DNA from: Gracilaria caudata
Lineage: Eukaryota; Rhodophyta; Florideophyceae; Gracilariales; Gracilariaceae
DNA: 57,621 nt
Reading direction: 5' to 3'
NCBI GenBank assembly: GCA_030374735.1
Contig: JASCIV010000054.1
Location: 1-57,621, forward strand
Made by a program: the position numbers and the translations under genes. The notes under the pieces were generated by a model, which was given only the letters and a program-made list of their open reading frames with translations, was not told the origin of the DNA and searched no databases. How positions within the stretch are numbered: the first letter of the stretch is position 1; every line of letters starts with the position of its first letter. Positions 9,372-19,768 of the stretch are shown one piece after another.

Positions 9372-10076
9372 ATGCCAGCAGCCAATTCGAACCCAAGAAA
9401 GCGAGAACGCGCTTCTCAGCGCGGCCCCACCGACGCCTTGATTCCAATCCGTCTAGACTTAACATTCGACAACCGTCGCGTTCAAGAAACCTTAACATGG
9501 AATCTTCTCGAGTCACAAATCACGCCTCTCACCTTTGCAACCATTTTAGCAGATGATTTGAATTTACCCGAATCCGCAAGGGACACCATTTCAGAAGCTA
9601 TAAAAGAGCAAATAGCTTCGTACGTGCCGCCGAAACAACCGGACACAGAATGCAGGCATGTGGTGCGTCTTGACATTCGTATTGGAAGAATCGTGATAAG
9701 AGACCAATTTGAGTGGGATCTTTCGGCGCATCAAAACAGTCCCGAGGCATTTGCGGAGGGATTATGCGCAGATCTTGGCTTGAATAGTGAACATGTTCCG
9801 CCTGTTGCGCATGCGATTCGAGAACAACTGTTAGAGCTGGCTGAATTTCAAGATAAGCGACAGAAATGTGCTGTGCTTCATGCGAATGATGTGGTTCGAA
9901 GTGGCGCTGTGGAGCGATGGGAACCTGAAGTTGAATGCCTTTCCGTGGAAGAACAGGAACGACTTGAGAGAAAAGAACGAAGGGAAGCACGATTGATGAG
10001 AAGAAATCGTGGAAAAGCTGAGGTTTATAGTCGACCTAAGAGTCGAAGAAGGTCTACTTCTTCTAGACGAAGATAG
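9372..10076 (+). CDS. SNF5: SNF5/SMARCB1 subunit of SWI/SNF remodeller
   Basis: 234 residues from ATG 9372. Two SNF5 repeats are visible. The first spans about residues 23-82 (LIPIRLDLTFDNRRV, LTWNLLES, ILADDLNLP, AIKEQIASY). The second spans about 92-155 (VVRLDIRIGRIVIRDQFEWD, GLCADLGL, AIREQLLEL). Known SNF5 proteins use this repeat pair to contact the nucleosome acidic patch and other SWI/SNF subunits. A short basic C-terminal helix and an Arg/Ser-rich tail follow. It is at the short end for the family and lacks the N-terminal winged helix of animal SMARCB1. It converges on the next gene with only 21 bp between the stops. Confidence 0.92.
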   Translation: MPAANSNPRKRERASQRGPTDALIPIRLDLTFDNRRVQETLTWNLLESQITPLTFATILADDLNLPESARDTISEAIKEQIASYVPPKQPDTECRHVVRLDIRIGRIVIRDQFEWDLSAHQNSPEAFAEGLCADLGLNSEHVPPVAHAIREQLLELAEFQDKRQKCAVLHANDVVRSGAVERWEPEVECLSVEEQERLERKERREARLMRRNRGKAEVYSRPKSRRRSTSSRRR

Positions 10077-10097
10077 AAAGCTATATAGTAATCGCTG

Positions 10098-10853
10098 TTA
10101 AGAATCGTTTTGAATTGACGAATAGTTTGGGGGTGAAGTTCTAGTAGTTGATAATGGAACGGCGGAAGGTGTTAGACGCGAAAAAGGAGGTAAGGTAGAA
10201 TACAACGCAGACGTCGAATAAAGGTCTGGTGATTGATAACGAGCAGTAAGTTGCTCAGGTTGAAGGTGGAAACGACCCGTGGATGAATTTGCTGAAGTTG
10301 CGTGAATGACACTGGTAGCTGGTAAAATAGGTTGAAACGCCTTCGAATGATCGCTAAGTAACATAGCTCGACTCTCATACAAATGAATGTATCTCCTCGC
10401 AAAATACGCGAGTATTAACATGACGCACACGGCAAATATAAAAGGACCCCATTCACTTAAGAACGACTTGTGTGTGACGCAGGTGTGACGAAAGAACGAA
10501 GGTGGCGAACAAAACGGAGCAAAATGTTTTTCACACATTGACACACCGCATACCGAAACGTCGTTCAGAGTTGCTAATCTCGAGTCACATGAGGTCTGTG
10601 GGCCTAACGGAATGATAAGCGCCTCGTCTGGACAGGTCGTCCGAAAGTGAGCACGCGAGCAGCATCGACACTCACAGTGCGCCGGGAAGGTGGAGAGTTC
10701 TTCCGGGGAGGGGTTTGCCGGCGGTTGTGCGGGCTGTGAAGCCGGAACGGGAGGCGCGGGCGGTATAGGCGGAGCTTCTTCTGCTCGGAATGTCGGGGGG
10801 AAGGTCAGGGCGAGTAGGATGACGAAGATGGGTGTGAGGTATGGCGACATCAT
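10098..10853 (-). CDS. Secreted-type Cys-rich type I membrane protein, unknown
   Basis: 251 residues beginning MMS. Residues 3-22 form a signal peptide, followed by a Pro-rich spacer (about 25-50). The lumenal domain (about 55-130) has roughly ten cysteines (HCECRCC, TC, SC, VC, MC, FC, TC). One transmembrane helix lies at about 136-152. The tail of about 100 residues is Ser/Thr/Tyr/Pro-rich with repeated Tyr-Ser motifs (DLYSTSALYSTLPPF). Topology is that of a small receptor or cargo receptor, but no family is recognised. It is divergent with the WD40 gene at 11164 (310-bp shared promoter space) and convergent with SNF5. Confidence 0.7.
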   Translation of the reverse strand: MMSPYLTPIFVILLALTFPPTFRAEEAPPIPPAPPVPASQPAQPPANPSPEELSTFPAHCECRCCSRAHFRTTCPDEALIIPLGPQTSCDSRLATLNDVSVCGVSMCEKHFAPFCSPPSFFRHTCVTHKSFLSEWGPFIFAVCVMLILAYFARRYIHLYESRAMLLSDHSKAFQPILPATSVIHATSANSSTGRFHLQPEQLTARYQSPDLYSTSALYSTLPPFSRLTPSAVPLSTTRTSPPNYSSIQNDS

Positions 10854-11163
10854 GTCGTTGCGGCGCCCTGGGGAAAGCGGAGGAATGGAGGTGCGCCGGC
10901 TGTGATGGGAGAAAAGTTATGCATGGCTCTCGGCTTCGTGCCCGTTAGAGCAATCTTCTCATGCGGATCGGCTCGTGATCAAAATCAGATCAAAAGCCAA
11001 AAAAAGCCGGAGCGGCGGAAAGAATACAAAAATATCATCCGCCCGAAGTGCAATCTGCAGCCCGTCACCGTAGCCACTCATAAAGTTTGCGCCTCCCAAC
11101 CTCCACAAGAGCAGCGTCTTCTCGCCACCAGCGCTCCGCTCCCACCGTACCAACTCAAGCGTC

Positions 11164-12327
11164 ATGGTCACAACCTTCATTCCGAATCCGTTTGCCGCGA
11201 GACGGCCAAAGGTGCACCCGAAAAAGAAACATCGTTTCATGTGTAGCGCGCAGCCCCCAGACCATCCAGCAAGCAATTCGTCAGCAGGTTCGTCCCCTGG
11301 ACAGCTTCCATGGCATCTGCTTCAGTCGCGCATATCCGAGCTTCGAGAGAAGCAAGTCTTGCGTGACCGATTTATTGCCCGTAATTGGCGCACGGGGAAT
11401 TATAGAGCCACTATTGTGGCGTCGGTACACAATGATTTCGTGAGAAAGCTTGCCTTCAATGGTGATTTCATAGCGTTCGGAACCGCTTCCGGTAGCGTGG
11501 TGTTCTCCGACCTTGTTAGCGGTTTCAGGATACGTCGTGATGATATTCATGATGGACAGGTCACTGCCATTGATTATCGAGATGGCTGCATTGTTTCGGT
11601 TGGCTCCTTGGATAGAACCATCTGCGTGTGGTCTTGTCATCAATATGAGAAACGTTGTTTTTGGGCAAAACGTGTTAGTAATCATGATGATGTTGAAGGA
11701 ACACTTCCGTTACCTCGTTTAAAGATTTCTGGACATGATGATATCGTTACTTGTCTCCATCTAAACGCTGAGAAAGGTATATTGTACTCTGCCAGCGTCG
11801 ATGGCACAGTCAGGATAACTAAGCTCGAAACCGGTGAAGTAGTACGTATCATTCGTGTGGGAGACCCCATATTTTCGATGGTTGTTACTGATAAAGGCTA
11901 CTTGCTACTCGGTTGTGCCAGTGGTAAAGTCCAAGCATATCAGGCCGAAAATGGCTTGTACTTGCTTTCGATTCAATGTCATAAAGCTAATACAACAGCT
12001 GTCGATTATCTTGAAGAACGAGAATTACTAGCAGCTGGTGATTCTGCAGGTAATCTAAGTGTCTGGTCGCTGAAGAATGGATCCCAGGTATCTTCTTTAC
12101 ACCGACATCAAGCAGCAATAATGTCTCTACAACTAGATGGGTCAAAGTTGATCTCCGCTGGTAGAGATGGTTGTGTTGCGGTTCAATCCATTGACAATTC
12201 CGACATGCATTACGCCATATGTGGCTTCACACGGTACATCGGTTCCGTCGCATTCGATGAGTCGAGATTATTCGCGGACGGCACAAATGATGTCATCGTA
12301 TGCCATCGATTTGACTTTGAAGAGTGA
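11164..12327 (+). CDS. WD40-repeat protein, possibly F-box/WD40
   Basis: 387 residues. The first 35 residues are basic with hydroxyl residues and an early Phe, ending near FMCSAQ, which could be a plastid transit peptide. Residues about 48-80 (LPWHLLQSRISEL..RDRFIARNWRTGNY) resemble the end of an F-box and the NW-x-G motif that often precedes WD40 repeats in F-box proteins. About six or seven WD repeats follow from residue 88 (GSLDRTICVW, SASVDGTVRI, AAGDSAGNLSVW, SAGRDGCVAV). A propeller used as a substrate-recruiting or scaffold surface is likely. The plastid reading and the SCF-adaptor reading conflict and only localisation would settle it. It converges on Su(z)12 with 35 bp between the stops. 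Confidence 0.85.
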   Translation: MVTTFIPNPFAARRPKVHPKKKHRFMCSAQPPDHPASNSSAGSSPGQLPWHLLQSRISELREKQVLRDRFIARNWRTGNYRATIVASVHNDFVRKLAFNGDFIAFGTASGSVVFSDLVSGFRIRRDDIHDGQVTAIDYRDGCIVSVGSLDRTICVWSCHQYEKRCFWAKRVSNHDDVEGTLPLPRLKISGHDDIVTCLHLNAEKGILYSASVDGTVRITKLETGEVVRIIRVGDPIFSMVVTDKGYLLLGCASGKVQAYQAENGLYLLSIQCHKANTTAVDYLEERELLAAGDSAGNLSVWSLKNGSQVSSLHRHQAAIMSLQLDGSKLISAGRDGCVAVQSIDNSDMHYAICGFTRYIGSVAFDESRLFADGTNDVIVCHRFDFEE

Positions 12328-12362
12328 GAACCTTTTTTGCACAGACACACCACCTGCAGTAG

Positions 12363-14474
12363 TTATACCCGAGTCCCAACTCTTCTACTTCGACCTCCTC
12401 TTCCGTTACTTCCCGGCACACTACGTTCCGGTCTACTACTCAACGCAATATCTCGTCTCTTCTTCTTCCCATCGAGGCACTGGAAGATCGATAACACCGC
12501 CACCGAATCGATCAAACCATGCATATGCAAGACACGAAGGAATGAGAGAAACTTGAGACGCAGTTTGAGTCGAATGATATGAGCTCTGTTCTCGATTGCA
12601 AATAATTCCAGTGTATATCTAGTAAAACGATCCCCATAATGCGACGGAAGGGGAAAGTTTTCATGTGCAAACTTGTTCCACATCACCATGAACAGAGTTT
12701 CTGTCGTAGTTGTATTCTCCAAGTACATGGCACGTTCCATTGCTAAGCGACCACGCCATGACTGGTCCACTTCATCTTCCGAATCCGGGTCGTCTTCGTC
12801 GTAATGCTCCTCCTTCACGGGCGTCATACTGACAACGTGGAAGAGCTTTCGATGTCCCAGACTGCGTCGAAAATCGAAGCTTTTTCTAGCGTTGCAACTC
12901 GAGTACGAGGTGAGAGGGAAATACCTTTGATTTCCACGAAGACTGACTCCATCTTCATCGCGGTTAACAGTATAGATTGCCTCACACCACTCTGAGCAAA
13001 AATTGGGATTCGCCTTGTACGCAAAGTCATGTGGTCTCTGACAGTGCTTGCAACATGTACTAAGCTCCTCTTGAACTGTCGACAGGAGGTCGCGACGCGT
13101 GTTGTCATACAACTCTGTAGAAGCTACCGATTGAACGTCGGAGGGCGCGGCGCTGTCTCGCAACGAAATGCGTTCCATGGCCTCCCTGAAATGCTCATCG
13201 GCGCCGGTTCTGTTGTTTGCATTGGTGATGTACGAACCATAGCGTTGTGGATTGGCGTAAATGACTTGCTCGGGTAATTGTACGGTACTGTCACCCGAAC
13301 GCAATCTCTTCGGTACCGATGATGGAAGGGGATCAGAGGTCTTTTGCCCTTGAGGATCCATACGCTCCACGCTGAATCGCACCAGGAAAGGAACGGTCGC
13401 GCTACCGGTGACGGCATCAGAATCATTACTATCGGATTCAGAGGGCTTGGCAGATTTGATATTGGTGAGCTGGAACTTCATCTGCTCGTGCTCCATTTGA
13501 AAGTGACACAAGAGAGTTCGATATCTGTAGCAATTTCTATGACACCAAGGGCAAACAAAGTCATGACGTATGATACCATCCCAATGCGGAACCTGCTGCG
13601 AAGTATAAGTAAGCGTGATCATGATGTTCGGTTTATGTTGTCGCAGTGCTTTAGAAATAGAATGTTGAGGCGCTCCCTCCAACTGCAACACGACGCTGGC
13701 AGCACCGGCTCCAACAAACGGTGCATGCTTGTCAAGCGAATTAAACGCAGCACTTGATTGTCGTACAGCACGTTCCAAAACAACGTGTTTCGGTTGTATA
13801 GCTGCATCGTTCACCATATATAAAGGAAGAGTAACAAATCCATTGGGGACAACAGTTCCATTCGCGGAGCCCTTTTCCCAAAGCACAAGTTCACCGCGCA
13901 ACTTGTTATGCGTCGAACTCGGCCCTGAAGCGCGATTCACTGCGGGCGCAAGCTCAACAACAAGACTAAGAGCCTCAGCACCCGACGACAACACCGGCAA
14001 TACAGCGGAGATATCAAACGTCTCTCGAACAGCCACGTCAGTGGGTTGCACCAACTCGGCGGCGAGATGTTCAGCCGGCCACACCCGAATAGACAACTGC
14101 CTCAACGAGAACGACACATAATGTCCACCCTCCTGTCTCACGCACAAACACAGCCTTAAAGCGGCCGTCAGCGCCACATATTCGCCACGCTCAAAAACCT
14201 TTGTCTGAAACATGCGACCGCCAATACCGGCGCGAAGCACGCAGCGACTGGGACGAACGGTGAGCAGCAGATGTCTGGCACCTGCCGCGGAACGATACGA
14301 CGGGCGCGTCCATGAGAGATCCCATAGTCGACGACGGGCTCGTTGGCGATCTTCGTGCACATAGCGCAGGTTGCGCACGAGGAAGGGCGGCTTTCCGCGG
14401 CGATGGAGCTCAAGCAACGCGGGTAGAATGGGCGGCGACGAGCGCTTACCCGCGACGCGCAACGACTTGGACAT
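12363..14474 (-). CDS. SUZ12: Su(z)12/EMF2-type subunit of Polycomb complex PRC2
   Basis: 703 residues, one uninterrupted frame. The N-terminal half holds beta-rich sequence as in the family's N-terminal region. A single C2H2 finger lies at about 308-329 (CPWC, H-x5-H). An extra Cys cluster (CCKHC and FCSEWC, about 474-497) may bind zinc and is not something I know from plant or animal members. The VEFS box, which binds and activates the E(z) methyltransferase, is at about 539-655 (GHRKLFHV, then an acidic stretch, MVMWNKFAHE, HIIRLKLRLKFLSFLRVLHMHGLI). Known function: with E(z) and ESC, deposition of H3K27 methylation. The C-terminus is basic. Finding PRC2 beside SNF5 is notable because the two complexes are antagonists in animals. 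Confidence 0.95.
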   Translation of the reverse strand: MSKSLRVAGKRSSPPILPALLELHRRGKPPFLVRNLRYVHEDRQRARRRLWDLSWTRPSYRSAAGARHLLLTVRPSRCVLRAGIGGRMFQTKVFERGEYVALTAALRLCLCVRQEGGHYVSFSLRQLSIRVWPAEHLAAELVQPTDVAVRETFDISAVLPVLSSGAEALSLVVELAPAVNRASGPSSTHNKLRGELVLWEKGSANGTVVPNGFVTLPLYMVNDAAIQPKHVVLERAVRQSSAAFNSLDKHAPFVGAGAASVVLQLEGAPQHSISKALRQHKPNIMITLTYTSQQVPHWDGIIRHDFVCPWCHRNCYRYRTLLCHFQMEHEQMKFQLTNIKSAKPSESDSNDSDAVTGSATVPFLVRFSVERMDPQGQKTSDPLPSSVPKRLRSGDSTVQLPEQVIYANPQRYGSYITNANNRTGADEHFREAMERISLRDSAAPSDVQSVASTELYDNTRRDLLSTVQEELSTCCKHCQRPHDFAYKANPNFCSEWCEAIYTVNRDEDGVSLRGNQRYFPLTSYSSCNARKSFDFRRSLGHRKLFHVVSMTPVKEEHYDEDDPDSEDEVDQSWRGRLAMERAMYLENTTTTETLFMVMWNKFAHENFPLPSHYGDRFTRYTLELFAIENRAHIIRLKLRLKFLSFLRVLHMHGLIDSVAVLSIFQCLDGKKKRRDIALSSRPERSVPGSNGRGGRSRRVGTRV

Positions 14475-14670
14475 GTTTGAAACGCAAGATGTAGACGGTG
14501 GCGGTCTGTGCTCCGTCCTGCAGCGCGGGATCTATCTCGCCCTTGGGCTGCGCAGCGCGAAGGGTGTGGGGAGTGGCGTTTGGCGCGAAAATCAAATGGT
14601 GTAAATCAGATACAGCGCACATTTGCATGTTTACAGAATGCAGTGGACGCATCGTCCGGGACGATGAAGG

Positions 14671-15670
14671 TCAGCGGCGAGTGGACTTGCGGGGGGTGGG
14701 GTCATCGATGCCATGGATGTTACGTTCGTGTTTGCGGCGGTTCCATAGGTTTCCAAAGCTGCGCGAGCAGTCGGGTGAGCGACATAAATACGGTCGCAGT
14801 TTCTCATGCACGTTTTGCTACAGTCATCGCCAACGTCGTTAGCAAACCACTCGATCAACACTTTTGGCTTTCGATGTGTGAGACGTGACTTACCGTGTGA
14901 ACTTTGAGGCTCCATGCCGAGCTGAAGCGCTTGCCGCAGAACGGCTCTTTACATTCGTGATCGCGACGTTTCTCGTGCACCGTGCGCAGATGTCGTGTCA
15001 GCGTCCCGCTCTGTCCGAATCGCGCTGGACAAATCTGGCATTGGTGATTCTTAAGGCCAAGATGAACCTGCGCCAAGTCCACAAAACACACGTCAGTCAA
15101 CCGAAGCCATAGCAGGCAATGCAAACAAGCCAAAGCAACGCACAGTGTTCTCATGGATTTCGACGTGCGTACTGGAGTAGAACGTCTTGCCGCAGTACGA
15201 ACATTTCTTCCGTTTCCCGTCTGAACGAGCGCGAGAGCCAGAATGATTCTCCGCGCGACTGTCGTCGCGAAGCAGCGCCGAGATCGGCGCGCCACCGCCA
15301 CCGCCACTTGCGCTGGTACTGCTCCCGTCATCCCCGCCGCCAAAATGAGCGTCTGTGCTTGTATCCATGGGCGCTGGCAGAAGAGAATGGCCCGGTCTTG
15401 ATGCAGGCGTCTGAATAGAACAACACAAGAATCCTTCCCGTCAGAGTTTCAAGCCGTCGAACAATATATCGGGATCGTCCTCGTCAATGAGCAGCGCGTG
15501 AAAAACGTTACCTCCATCGTGGTGGTGCCATTTCCGCTGGGATTTACCGCGCGTGAGCTACGTGAGGAAGCCGAGAAGTTTCTGGCGCTGCTTTGTCTTT
15601 CGGTGCGGCCTCGACGATGCGAATTGTCAGACTTTGGGAGTGGTCCGTTGACGATTTGAGACAGATCCAT
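14671..15670 (-). CDS. C2H2 zinc-finger protein A (four exons)
   Basis: Spliced model on the minus strand: exons 15670-15548, 15410-15144, 15067-14894 and 14817-14671, giving 236 residues. The introns are 137, 76 and 76 bp, all GT..AG and all phase 0. The first exon starts MDLSQIVN, matching MDLSSILN of gene B, which supports this start. Four fingers follow a Gly/Ser-rich region: CSYC..H, CQIC..H-x4-H, CKEPFC (C-x4-C) and CRSPDC (C-x4-C). The last two are TFIIIA-like in spacing. The ending is basic. A sequence-specific DNA-binding regulator is likely. The first intron is the least certain boundary. Confidence 0.8.
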
Positions 15671-17807
15671 GTTTCGTCGTGGTCAGTTGCTCGTACTGTG
15701 AGTTGATACGATATTGCCTCTACGAACAAGGCGAGGGTATAAATGTGCGAACGAGGGGCAGCACGCACAGCGAGGCTGAGCTCTAAAGGCGAGGCGTCTC
15801 ATTGTGATGTTAATCTTACCCATTTTAGCGTCCTTGTTTGGCACACATCCCTATCGCTATCTAGCGCCAAATCTTTTTGTTCTGACGTAAGCTTCGAAAA
15901 CGTTTGAAGAATGCGCATCGTTAGCGTCTGAGTCCTAGTTTTGGAGTTTTGGATTGATTACTAATCACTCTCTCAAACGTTCATCCCTTTCGTACGATGG
16001 TACCCTTGGCGCGCGATACAGCCACGCACTGCTGCCCAGAAATTTCGAAGAGAGGCGTGAGATTTGCTCCCAAGGTCATCGCTGAGACACCCCTTTTGAG
16101 TGCCAATGTGGGCCGTTGGAAGTCTCGAAGTGAGTGGTGAGTGGACCGCTGAGATTGGCACCAGGGAACGTGTTTCTTCGTAGCGGCGTGGCGCCCTCTG
16201 CTGGTAACTGTTAATCAGCGGCATCCACAGCAAGCCACAAAACACGTCATGAAGATGGTGTGCGATTCTTGCAGAAAGTGGGGCGCACCTCAAACAAGGT
16301 GGTGCGCAATGAGCCTCTTGTGACTGTCACTACTAATGACAGCACCTGACCTCGCCCTCACAGGAGATGGGATCAACTCATTTAAGCGAACACGCCATTG
16401 CGGACGCCATGTATGAAAGCTCTAGCACCGCTCTTGGACTGCGGCAGAATGAAGCGCGCGCATAAATAGAGGACGGGGGTGAGGAGTGTGGAGGTCAACC
16501 CTCAACTGCGTGGCATGCTCGAGCTTTAATGATGCAACATGCAGAGTCGTACCAAATAAAGACGCGCGCTTGACAGCGATATGGTACGCGCCTGCACTTA
16601 TTTTGGACAAGTCTATTTGGAGCGAGGTTCGTGCGAGGTACTACAAGCGCTGTCGGAAAGATTGAATTGTTCGGCGAAGAGGGTAATGTTAAGGGGGGGG
16701 TTGCACCTTTTCTCTGTCGTCGGGCGAGAAGAACATGTTCCTGTGGCGCTTGGCGGGATGAGATTGTTTCAAATGCATGACCGGTTTCCAAAGCGTACCG
16801 TACGGGTAAACAGTTTGGACAGGGAGGTACATGCCATGGCGCACAAGAAATTCACGTCTGCCTCGACGCTTTGTCAATGGCACGCGACGGGAGCGCGGAA
16901 CAGGCACGATGGTTCGCGAGCGAACGGCGTGTGGTAGCAGCTGAGTGGGAGAGACGCTCACCGACAACACGTCTGTGGTGTCAGTGGGCAGTGGCATGTC
17001 CCTGACGTTACATCGAGAAATGCGAGTGTCCAGCCGGTTTGTGTAATGTGAGACGCCTCAGTTGTGGGCCGAGACATGAAGTGGTACAAGGGACAAGCTT
17101 CTACTAACGGCGGTACCTGTGCCTGCAAGGACGAGGTGTGCTGTTGAGGCTCGACGAGCACTTTTGACGCACGAATGCACACGCTGGTCGAATGAACGAA
17201 GAGCTTGCCGCTGACGTGGAGCTGTGCAGAACGCGGAGCTGCGTAGAAAGGCCCACGCGATTGTTGATGAAGGGGGAGGTTTGTGTGCGGTCATAACAGA
17301 TGAACATGAACGGGCCGCTTCGAACAACAGCCACAGCCACACCACGTTACTAAGATTCGAGCGACGTACGAGAGGTGAGAGGCGAGAGAAAGTTCGCGAG
17401 AGGACTTGACAGGTGTGGGAGACGATGGCGCTAATGCGCTCATCAACTTGGGAGGGACAGGTACGAAGGGTACGAACGCGCCGTTTGACATCTTGAGTCA
17501 TGCTGGTGGGTGTGCCTCCTAGGTGAGTTGTGACGTGCCCTATTTTTGCGCCTGGTGCGAAAAAGGACGTGCAATTTCTACGGCGCGGAAAACACCTCTC
17601 GAGGTAAGCGGTACTGCTGCGGAAACAAGGCTCTCGACACGAATTCGGTACGACTCTGACCGCTAACGAGAACCAGGAATAGAGTCAGTCAGAGATCCAG
17701 GTAACAGTGCGCAGATGCGCGCCACGGCCGTGCGTCTTTACTACTCCTATCTCAGATGGCGTTAACTTCTGCGTAAACATCCAACTCCTGCCAACTGTAG
17801 CTGCCCC
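15671..17807. other. Spacer between zinc-finger genes A and B
   Basis: About 2.1 kb with no frame I can support on either strand. TATAAAT at 15738-15744 and CATAAATAGA at 16461-16470 read on the plus strand without a convincing gene downstream. No third zinc-finger copy or remnant was recognised. Several GC-rich overlapping frames around 16.5-17.5 kb look like chance frames. Confidence 0.5.
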
Positions 17808-18726
17808 TCAGCCTGACGTGCCTCCACGTCTCCTCGCCGATTCGCCGTTGACGCTCGCCGACACACCGTCTCGCAGCACCCCATGCACATTCCGTTCATG
17901 CTTTCGACGATTCCAAAGGTTTCCGAATGCGCGGTTGCAGCCGCGCACACGGCAGCCATATGGCCTCAGCTTGTAGTGCACGTTTTGCTTGTGCGCATCA
18001 ACATCGTTGCGTGTCAGCAGCTTTCTTCTTCTCCTCTCGTGTCCTGAGCGTTTGTTTACAACTTACCACGTGAACCTTTAGGCTCCAAGCTGAGCTGAAT
18101 CGTTTTCGACAGTTGGGCTGTTTGCATTCGTGGTCACGCCGCTTCTCATGCACTGTCAGAATGTGCCGTGTTAGAGTTCCGCTCTGCCCGAATGAAGAGT
18201 GACAGCGAGGGCAATCATGTCTTTTGATTCCCTTGTGCACCTGCTCAAACACACACGAAAGGCAGCCGCAAGTTAGTCCTCGAGCTTTCAGCTGCTCAGA
18301 AATAAGAACACGTACTGTTTCTCTATGAATATCCAAATGCGTACTCGAGTAGAACGTCTTCATACAAATCCCACACTTCCTTCGTTTCGACTCTCCCTCT
18401 AATGCCCCCACCTTGTGGCATGCAAACTTTGCACTTCTTCTCTCCGATCGGCCCACTCCAAATCCTATCTGCGACTGAACAAACGACTTCTTGCCCGAAG
18501 TGGCTGACATCCATGGATGTGTGCTCGCGTAGCAGCTTTCAGCTTGTACATCGAGCTTGGCCAAATCTTCCAGCGGCTTATTTGCAGAAATAGATTCACA
18601 TAGAGACACATTCGAGAACGGGGACAGGGGCGTTTTGCTTTGTGAATCGCTTTGTGGCGTGCCGATCTGCGAACTATCACTCGTGGAGCCACTTTTAGAG
18701 TGATTAAGAATGCTGGATAAATCCAT
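17808..18726 (-). CDS. C2H2 zinc-finger protein B (three exons)
   Basis: Spliced model: exons 18726-18316, 18240-18067 and 17987-17808, giving 254 residues. The introns are 75 and 79 bp with GTACGT and GTAAGT donors, phase 0. The N-terminus (1-115) is Ser-rich with a conserved MDLSSILN start. Four fingers follow: CGIC..H, CPRC..H-x4-H, CKQPNC (C-x4-C) and CRVRGC (C-x4-C). The 58-codon middle exon has the same length and phase as in gene A, and residues around HEKRRDHEC and FSSAWSLKVH are identical. It is therefore a tandem duplicate of gene A that kept the introns. A DNA-binding regulator is inferred; the target is unknown. Confidence 0.85.
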
Positions 18727-19280
18727 TCTTCAACCGTGTTCAAACAGCTTTGACGGCTCAAAGAGCTGGCTGCGTTCTTATTGCTGCGCGATTTATGAAG
18801 GTCAACTTGGGTTTCCGTAGCGTAGTTGAGTATACGAGGAATAAAGAGCCAGACATACACGAGGTATTTCCCAGCTGCTCGAGAAAGGATGTGGTCAATG
18901 ACAGTGTGGAGCGATGTAGAAGTTGCATGCTTCAGGGCATTGCTTCACTTTAAATAGAAATAGGTGGCTGTATCTTGACGGGTTTACTCAACTTGGATAC
19001 TCGAAACGATCTAAAAACAGAAATGTGTGGAGACGCAACGGATTGGAACTGATCCAAGCATCAAAACGTCAGTTCCACTAGTATAATCGTATCGATACCA
19101 CTTGGAATCAAATGCTCAATGAAATAAAAACCGCCCTGTATGATAGCATGCATATTTTCATTGGTAATGAACACGAAGATGGAACCCTTTAAGTTCTGGA
19201 AAAAGCACTTTCTCAGGGTAGCCGCTTTCTGAGTTCTACGATTAGAATATAGATCATAAAATGCCTTCAACATCTATGGA

Positions 19281-19768
19281 ATGGTGCCCAGGGCGCCGAA
19301 GTTGATCAGTGGTGAGCGAGGCGTCATCAGAGACTACGAGGGTAATCTGAGTGAAGCCGCGTATGTGTCCGAGACAGTGAGATTAATGAAAATTTCCCAG
19401 CCAATGTGTCACTCGATCGAATGGACTTGACTATATTCTCAAATTGGTGGAGATCGCCAGACCTACAGGTGAGAACGATACAGAAGCCGCAGACACGTGA
19501 GCGTCTGTCGCTTCTTGAAGCGCACGCGACGCTGTCCGCAGATGCAGTACAGGAAGTTGTCACGCTCTGTGTTAGCAATTCCATCCAACGCCATAGCCCA
19601 AAGTGGACCAATCGACATGGGTCACTGGTATTCGTTCTCGAATGCCTACTCTCGGGGCCTATCATGACCGCCACCTGTGGCCATGCAACAGCCAGCAAAT
19701 ATCGAAAGGAGGTGGAACATTTACTTTGCGCCATTACTGTCACACTGAAACATGCATACCTGAGTTGA
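19281..19768 (+). CDS. Possible two-exon gene, unknown product
   Basis: Exon 1 at 19281-19311 (MVPRAPKLIS plus one base) can be joined to exon 2 at 19401-19768 across an 89-bp GTGAGC..CAG intron. The join is in phase and gives 132 residues. The acceptor has a TTTCCC tract. The product contains one Trp-rich patch (IFSNWWRSP) and moderate hydrophobicity near the end. No family recognised. A strong-looking donor (CAGGTGAGA) inside exon 2 raises the chance that the true structure is different or that the locus is decayed. Confidence 0.22.
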
